This document shows, piece after piece, positions 34,240 through 38,518 of a stretch of 38,518 nt of DNA; within the stretch, counting starts at the first letter, position 1, and each line of letters opens with the position of its first letter. The position numbers and the translations under genes are program-made. The stretch spans positions 1 through 38,518 of the forward strand of contig DAIDJF010000055.1 in NCBI GenBank assembly GCA_027451525.1, in the 5' to 3' direction. Origin of the DNA: Ktedonobacterales bacterium. Lineage in GTDB: Bacteria > Chloroflexota > Ktedonobacteria > Ktedonobacterales > Ktedonobacteraceae. The notes beneath the pieces were generated by a model that ran no database searches, was not told the origin of the DNA, and saw only the letters and a list, made by a program, of their open reading frames with translations.

Positions 34240-34543
34240 GGATCGTGGAAGCGAATACGCGAGCAAGAGCTATCAAGAGATGCTGCATCAGCGGGGTATT
34301 CAGGTAAGCATGAGTAGAAAAGGGGACTGTTATGATAATGCTCTCATTGAGAGCTTTTGGGGTTCATTGAAAGATGAAGGCATTGGACAAACCATCTATC
34401 AGACCCGAGAAGAAGCAAAAACAGCGTTGTTTGACTACATAGAAGTCTTTTACAATCGAAAAAGGAAAAATTCTTCTCTAGGATATCTTAGCCCAGTTGA
34501 GTATGAAAAACAAGGAAAACTGAGAAAAACGGAGTTTTCTTGA
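34240..34543 (+). pseudogene. IS3-family transposase OrfB, 3' part
   Basis: Continuation of OrfB after the IS110 insertion. It opens with the second catalytic Asp in (S)DRGSEYASKSYQEMLHQRG and includes the catalytic Glu in CYDNALIESFWGSLKDE, then the usual YNRKRKNSSLGYLSPVEYE ending. All three DDE residues would be present in the uninterrupted protein, so the element was probably active before the insertion. An open frame from 34214 starts within the IS110 end and is not a real start. Confidence 0.88.
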
Positions 34544-34713
34544 CAAAACTCTTATTGTAGTGTACACTTACTTTATACCTACAAAAAGTAGCTTTTCGTA
34601 CTTTTGATGAATCTCCCTGGACTCCACTTCCACGTTCGAGTCCTCCCCAAAAGCGGGTCAACCTCACTTGCCCATCCCATCGAGATGCAAGCCGTCCAGG
34701 CGGAGGTGGCGTT

Positions 34714-35118
34714 GTGGCTGTGAGGCGGCAAACGGACAAACCAGGGCGTCAAGGGGTGTTTCGGCGTTTCAATACCGAACGTACCCATCAACAGCGGGCT
34801 GGGCTTGCCAGTTGGGAGGCTTTTAGTGCGCGGTGGCGGGCACGGCAAGGCTTGCCGTTACTCTCGCCGTTGCATGTGCAATATCTGACCCCGCACGATT
34901 TCTGCAATGGTTTGGGGCATCCCTTGCCTGCGGCGGAACAGCGGCGGTGGTTCCGTCATTACATCTGTCTGGCTCTTGGTGAGTCGTCGCCGTTGCTGGG
35001 GTCTGTGCAGCATGCGATGGCGGCTCCGGCTGTGTCTGCCTGGGAACAAGAGGGCTTATGGGATGCTGCGGATGGTGTGGCACGTGACGATCTGGCTCCC
35101 TATGAGCGAGGAGGGTAA
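34714..35118 (+). CDS. Hypothetical accessory protein
   Basis: A 134-residue frame starting with GTG; GGAGG lies seven bases upstream. It is rich in Arg, Trp and Gln (FRRFNTERTHQQRAGLASWE, LPAAEQRRWFRHYICLALGE) and I do not recognise a family. It ends one base before the next start codon, as expected for a packed plasmid or integrative-element operon. A long frame on the opposite strand is judged a shadow. Confidence 0.55.
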   Translation: MAVRRQTDKPGRQGVFRRFNTERTHQQRAGLASWEAFSARWRARQGLPLLSPLHVQYLTPHDFCNGLGHPLPAAEQRRWFRHYICLALGESSPLLGSVQHAMAAPAVSAWEQEGLWDAADGVARDDLAPYERGG

Positions 35119-35119
35119 G

Positions 35120-35395
35120 ATGGCACGGGTGTATGCGGTCGATGGCACGCAACGAGAGGTGACGCCTGCCCACGGGGTGTCTTTCACGTTGGAAGAGCTG
35201 CATGCCTTGGTCGGTGGGTATATCGAAGTGGTCCGGTTGCCCTCTGGTGACCTGATGGTGATCAATGAAGAGGGCAAACTGCATGACTTGCTGTATAACG
35301 AGCGTGCAACGGCGTTGGCGGCTTCGGTGCTCTTTGCGGGGGATTACATCGCGGGTCCAGCGGTGGTGCTCTCGTTGACCGAGATGGGGGGCTAG
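35120..35395 (+). CDS. DUF3846 domain protein
   Basis: A 91-residue protein that fits DUF3846, a small domain common in phages and conjugative elements with no known function. LEELHALVGGYIEVVRLPSG, MVINEEGKLHDLLYNERATA and the closing AGDYIAGPAVVLS follow the family pattern. The ATG at 35120 has GAGGAGG five bases upstream; the frame is open upstream but overlaps the previous gene. It is three bases from the next gene. Confidence 0.75.
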   Translation: MARVYAVDGTQREVTPAHGVSFTLEELHALVGGYIEVVRLPSGDLMVINEEGKLHDLLYNERATALAASVLFAGDYIAGPAVVLSLTEMGG

Positions 35396-35398
35396 CCA

Positions 35399-35683
35399 AT
35401 GGATACACAACCCTACAATGGCTGGCCCAATGTGTTCACCTGGCTGGTGTATGTGCATCTCTCTAGTGATGCCGTTTTGTCTAGGATGGCAACTCAGTTC
35501 GTTGCGCAGGCTTCTGCACGTTTTATTGCGGATGAAAGCCTGCGTGCTTGGGTAGAAGCGCTGTGTAATCACTGGGCTGATTCCTGTACGGACCCCTTGT
35601 TAGTCACGTTGTGGGGGGGACTACTGCGGGCTGGGCTTCGGCAAGTCGATTGGCGGCGGCTGGCGGATGCGTTTGTTGAGTAA
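35399..35683 (+). CDS. Hypothetical accessory protein
   Basis: A 94-residue Trp-rich frame (NGWPNVFTWLVYVHLSSD, LRAWVEALCNHWAD, LTLWGG-like LVTLWGGLLRAGLRQVDWRR). The N-terminal NVFTWLVYVHL pattern resembles small proteins in phage and plasmid accessory regions, but I cannot name the family. It begins three bases after the DUF3846 gene with no strong ribosome-binding site, so it may be translated by coupling. Confidence 0.6.
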   Translation: MDTQPYNGWPNVFTWLVYVHLSSDAVLSRMATQFVAQASARFIADESLRAWVEALCNHWADSCTDPLLVTLWGGLLRAGLRQVDWRRLADAFVE

Positions 35684-35757
35684 AGTAGAGTGTGTTTTTT
35701 TGTTCTGGTGGCCTCGTGTCATGAGGTCCTGTGTGCAGTGCAAGGAAGGATTTGCCG

Positions 35758-36117
35758 ATGCTTTTACAAGCGATTGTCTTAGAGAGCGATGTGCGTGAAC
35801 AGGTCTATTATGACTCGCTGACGGGTGTTGGCACGCCTGGCTATGCGGTCAATCTGACGGTGTTGGATGCGCACACCAAAGAGAAATATCAGTGCCAGAT
35901 CACGGAAGGCTTTGCGGCGTTGGAACAGTTGAAGGAACTGCGTCGTCAGAAACAACCTGCGGACGTCTTGCGTGAGGCGGCGGAACAGTTGCGTGCGGAA
36001 TTGCCGTCCATGATGACGGCTCTTACCCTGGAAGTGCTACGCTTGAAAGGCAAAAGCGCGGCGTATATCACGCTGGTGTGTCGTTTAGCGGATGTGGCGG
36101 CTGCGGCTGCGGCCTAG
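35758..36117 (+). CDS. Hypothetical accessory protein
   Basis: A 119-residue protein from the ATG at 35758, which has AAGGA seven bases upstream; an in-frame start nine codons earlier lacks such a site. The first half is beta-rich (LQAIVLESDVREQVYYDSLT, NLTVLDAHTKEKYQCQITEG). The second half is helical (ALEQLKELRRQKQPADVLRE onward) and ends in an alanine run. I do not recognise the family. Confidence 0.6.
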   Translation: MLLQAIVLESDVREQVYYDSLTGVGTPGYAVNLTVLDAHTKEKYQCQITEGFAALEQLKELRRQKQPADVLREAAEQLRAELPSMMTALTLEVLRLKGKSAAYITLVCRLADVAAAAAA

Positions 36118-36137
36118 TTGTTGCTGGGAGGTGACGA

Positions 36138-36875
36138 GTGCAATGGATGCGACAAGCTGCGCGGGGACAGGAGTCGTGGGTCCGCCGTGTGGAGCATCTG
36201 GTCTTGCGTATCGTATCGCTGGGTTTTTCGCTGGCCTCGGCGCATGCGATACGCTGGTTTTTCGCGCCGTTGGATGGGGTTGATCGTTTTCAACCCTTTA
36301 TTACCTGGGTGATTGCCATCGGCTTTGGCGTGCTGGGCTACTTTGTGAGTCGTGGTCTGGCCCATCGCCTGATGCAAAAAGAGTCGATCTGGTCCTATGC
36401 GCCGATCTGTGTGGCGGTAGAGTTTGTAGAAATCTTCTGTAACTACGCACTGGCGGCGGCGGTGATTCAGCGAGCGGCATGGCTCCTCATGGTCTCGCCT
36501 GCGCAACGTGCGGTGTTGACCTTTCTGACGTATGTGGCCCTCTCGATTATCCCTCTGATCTCGGTGCTGCTGGCGGTCGTGGATATGGACCTGGAGCGCA
36601 AAAAGGGACACAGTGGTGAGCGTGCCTCGGCTCCGGTTCCAGTTGGGAATGGGCGCAATCAGCAACCGAAATTTGGCGGGGCGATGACTACCACGGGGGC
36701 TGGCGTGTTGCCTCAAGCGGTCTATCCAGCGCAAACGGGGCGTCCGGCTGTTGCGGCAACTTCTGCCCAACGGGGGACTGGTCAGTCTGGTCAGTCTGGT
36801 CAAACCAGTCAGGCGGCGACGTTCCCTTTGCCGGGGGTGCGTCCAGTGACGCCCGTCTCGTCTTCGACGCAATGA
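36138..36875 (+). CDS. Four-helix integral membrane protein with Ser/Gln/Pro-rich tail
   Basis: A 245-residue protein starting with GTG, GGGAGG six bases upstream. It has about four membrane segments (near 22-44, 55-75, 84-110 and 120-147) and then a hydrophilic tail from about residue 150, rich in Gly, Gln, Ser, Thr and Pro (GTGQSGQSGQTSQAA). The layout suits an accessory membrane component of a conjugative element, but no family is recognised. Its TGA stop overlaps the next ATG (ATGA). A long opposite-strand frame here is a shadow. Confidence 0.65.
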   Translation: MQWMRQAARGQESWVRRVEHLVLRIVSLGFSLASAHAIRWFFAPLDGVDRFQPFITWVIAIGFGVLGYFVSRGLAHRLMQKESIWSYAPICVAVEFVEIFCNYALAAAVIQRAAWLLMVSPAQRAVLTFLTYVALSIIPLISVLLAVVDMDLERKKGHSGERASAPVPVGNGRNQQPKFGGAMTTTGAGVLPQAVYPAQTGRPAVAATSAQRGTGQSGQSGQTSQAATFPLPGVRPVTPVSSSTQ

Positions 36876-37021
36876 CGGATACCTTACTGGTACGCGCTGG
36901 CAATGGCAAGCGATTAACGAAACAAGAGGCGGCGGTGGTGCGCGCTGCGCTTGATGCTGGGCACACAGTGCAGTTTGCTGATCGGCATCAATGGCGGCAT
37001 TTTGCTGTGCGCGATGCGTAA
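36872..37021 (+). CDS. Small accessory protein, 49 residues
   Basis: A short frame that starts in the ATGA overlap with the membrane-protein gene and reads MTDTLLVRAGNGKRLTKQEA and then AVVRAALDAGHTVQFADRHQ before a TAA at 37019. Its composition is protein-like and basic. The coupling and continuous packing support it as a real gene; no family is known to me. Between it and the next gene (37022-37108) only an 18-codon frame is seen. Confidence 0.5.
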   Translation: MTDTLLVRAGNGKRLTKQEAAVVRAALDAGHTVQFADRHQWRHFAVRDA

Positions 37022-37108
37022 ATGGTGGGAAGTGTTTATGAGCCAGGGTGATCTTCTGTATGGGATGGTCATACCTGGCTCGTGGTGTCTGTGAGAGCAG
37101 AGGTGCGA

Positions 37109-37633
37109 ATGAGTACACACATGTCAGAGCAGATGAACTATGAGCAGATCAAGCAACTGGCGCGTGAAGAGGGGCGGCGCGTGGCTGATCTGATTGTGCT
37201 GGCTCCGCAAAATGACCCGTTCTATACGGGCACGCCGAATGATTGGGCATTGGGGGAATGGTTTGCCCATCTGTGGCATAGTTTTGGCTATGATAAAGCA
37301 CACCTGCGGCGCGTGCATTATCAGATTATCAGTCAGCGACCTGCGGTCAACCTGCCCAATGGCAAGCCATACGAGAACACGGTCGAATGTTGGGATATCC
37401 TCAACCTGGCCTCTAAGGCGGCGCGTTATCTGCGGCTGGTCGACCCAGAAGCGTTCCATGATCGGCGGACGCCTGATGTGATGCTGTATGCGCAACATCG
37501 GGAAAGCGACCCCATGCTGCGCGTGTATGGCTCGCTCTATCGCTCCGATACGCGCCTGCCTGATTTTCCTGACCTGCCGAGTTACTCGGTGAGCGGCTTT
37601 ACTCCTGAGCAACCCTATCACCTGGAGGTCTGA
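37109..37633 (+). pseudogene. TopoVI-A/Spo11-like protein, winged-helix part (5' part of a gene split by TGA)
   Basis: A 174-residue frame from ATG 37109 (GAGG upstream). The block LRRVHYQIISQRPAVNLPNG, the ENTVECWDILNLASKAARYL helix and DRRTPDVM resemble the winged-helix half of TopoVI-A/Spo11-like TOPRIM proteins found in mobile elements. It ends QPYHLEV-TGA, and the same frame continues at once with CEKSTMNDVLAPL. Relatives have the order EVW.EKS, so the TGA at 37631-37633 replaces a Trp codon. The gene is either broken by one nonsense change or read through. Confidence 0.65.
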
Positions 37634-37648
37634 TGTGAAAAATCGACG

Positions 37649-38428
37649 ATGAACGATGTGTTGGCTCCACTCTGTCAGGCCTATGGGGCCAACCTGCAAA
37701 CGGGCATGGGAGAAATGAGTATCACGGCAACGCTCGCCCTGATACAACGTTTACAAAGCATTGCAAAACCTGCGCGTATTCTCTACGTCTCTGATTTTGA
37801 CCCGGCGGGGCAATCGATGCCCGTGGCGGTCTCGCGCAAAATTGAATACTTTGTGCGAACCTATAATTTGGGTCTGGATATTCGCTTGTTTCCTGTCGTG
37901 CTCACGCTCGATCAGGTGCGTGCGTATCAACTGCCTCGGACGCCGATTAAGGAAACGGAACGGCGGCGATCTGGGTTTGAGGAACGCTATGGTGAGGGTG
38001 CGGTGGAACTTGACGCCTTAGAGGCGTTGTATCCGGGGCAGCTGCAAGCCTTGCTCAGTCAATACCTCTCGTGCTACTACGATAGTTTGCTCTCTGAGCG
38101 CGTGCGACTGGTCCAGGCGCAACTGGAAGCGGATGCCAGTGTGATCTGGCAACAGGTGATGGCGACGTATGCAGAGGATATCGATGCGCTGCGAGCGGAC
38201 TATGAGCAGATACGTCAAGCCTTTGCCGCACAGATGCAAGGCTATACCAGTCGCTTGCAGGGCGTATGGCAAGCCATTCGACATGATCTGACGGTGAGTG
38301 CGCCTTCAGTAGAGGACTATCCGTTACCTGCACCGGAAGGGCTGCGCGAACTTGGGGTTGGTCTCTACGAGAGCGAGCGTGATTACCTGGAACAGTTAGA
38401 TGCGTATAAACAGTTTCAGGGCAAATAG
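37649..38428 (+). pseudogene. TopoVI-A/Spo11-like protein, TOPRIM part (3' part of a gene split by TGA)
   Basis: A 259-residue frame from ATG 37649, in the same frame as the preceding part. It holds the TOPRIM acidic motif in ILYVSDFDPAGQSMPVAVSR and a GANLQTGMGEMSIT lead-in. A VELDALEALYPGQL block and a long coiled-coil tail (38060-38420) follow. The invariant TOPRIM glutamate lies in CEKST, upstream of this ATG and downstream of the TGA, so a protein started here would lack it. There is no good ribosome-binding site at 37649. The family call is by pattern; function in the element would be DNA cleavage or topology. Confidence 0.65.
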
Positions 38429-38450
38429 CTCATATGGAGGAAAGCGGTGT

Positions 38451-38518
38451 ATGGCAGAGCGCTATGGTCTCTGGCCTGGGGTGGTGGCCTTTGCCAATGA
38501 TGCTGACCTGTGGTGTGT
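38451..38518 (+). CDS. Start of a further accessory gene (partial)
   Basis: ATG at 38451 with GGAGG about ten bases upstream opens MAERYGLWPGVVAFANDADL and runs off the window. The packing and direction match the preceding accessory genes. Too short to name. Confidence 0.5.
   Translation, partial: MAERYGLWPGVVAFANDADLWC

Larger units (their letters stand above)
31369..34566 (+). mobile_element. IS3-family element (IS150-like), interrupted by an IS110-family element
   Basis: The ends are imperfect inverted repeats: TGGACTTGACCCAAG at the left and, read inwards from the right, TGTACACTACAATAAG. Inside are orfA, a slippery A-run and orfB. Without the 1.93-kb insertion the element is about 1.26 kb, typical for the family. 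The flanks show no 3-4 bp target duplication, and the two sides are unrelated: truncated Hsp70 on the left, accessory small genes on the right. The right end is less certain than the left. Confidence 0.75.

Noticed and set aside
34823..35572. Long minus-strand open frame of 249 codons
   Set aside because: It is rich in His, Arg, Pro and Gln with no family resemblance and no ribosome-binding site, and it lies opposite four plus-strand genes with good starts and tight packing.
36114..37118. Minus-strand open frame of 334 codons
   Set aside because: Low-complexity basic composition and no start signal. The plus strand holds a membrane protein with clear hydrophobic segments and coupled neighbours.
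37124..37747. Minus-strand open frame of 207 codons
   Set aside because: Opposite the winged-helix part of the TOPRIM gene; its composition mirrors the plus-strand codons.
1..38518. tRNA or rRNA genes
   Set aside because: No cloverleaf-type or rRNA-like segment was recognised by eye in any of the intergenic gaps.

Overview
The window looks like a chromosomal accessory region of a Ktedonobacteria-type (Chloroflexota) bacterium. This rests on the family mix: an XRE/NB-ARC/TPR STAND protein, FAD-dependent halogenases, DUF1702 paralogues, DUF2461, and IS3 and IS110 elements. No rRNA or marker gene is present, so the taxonomic call is inference.

Region 1 (1-20214, minus strand) is one long co-directional biosynthetic operon. 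In transcription order it holds three tandem flavin-dependent halogenase-like proteins, a type II thioesterase, a single-module type I PKS (KS-AT-DH-KR-ACP), four DUF1702 proteins, an FMN azoreductase-like flavoprotein, a CPA2 cation/proton antiporter, two more DUF1702 proteins, and the start of a further gene that leaves the window. Gaps are short and several neighbours overlap (ATGA or TAATG). A plausible reading is that the PKS builds an acyl chain on its ACP, the halogenases act on it, the thioesterase edits or releases it, and the antiporter gives export or tolerance. DUF1702 is best known to me from enediyne cassettes, but this PKS lacks the enediyne layout, so the product class is open.

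Region 2 (20215-23937, plus strand) is divergent. It holds an SCP2 sterol-carrier domain protein, an NTF2-like/DUF302 fusion, a TfoX-N-like protein, a SnoaL-like protein and a DUF2461 protein. The divergent promoters carry near-identical elements in coding orientation.

Region 3 (23938-31368) holds gene debris with a 27-bp perfect inverted repeat, a zinc-ribbon protein, the 893-aa STAND protein with nine TPRs, and a minus-strand pair of a dynamin-like GTPase and an Hsp70-like protein with two tandem C-terminal domains. The Hsp70 gene has lost its 5' end at an IS3 boundary.

Region 4 (31369-34566) is an IS3-family element interrupted by an IS110-family element. The IS110 upstream non-coding region can be read as a bridge RNA. 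Two internal loops carry guides that match the element's own ends and the IS3 target, and the target is the codons for the catalytic HHSDR motif of the IS3 transposase. This is the most striking observation in the window.

Region 5 (34567-38518, plus strand) is a tightly packed run of small accessory genes of plasmid or integrative-element type. It includes a DUF3846 protein, a four-helix membrane protein, and a winged-helix/TOPRIM (TopoVI-A/Spo11-like) gene split by one in-frame TGA where a Trp is expected.
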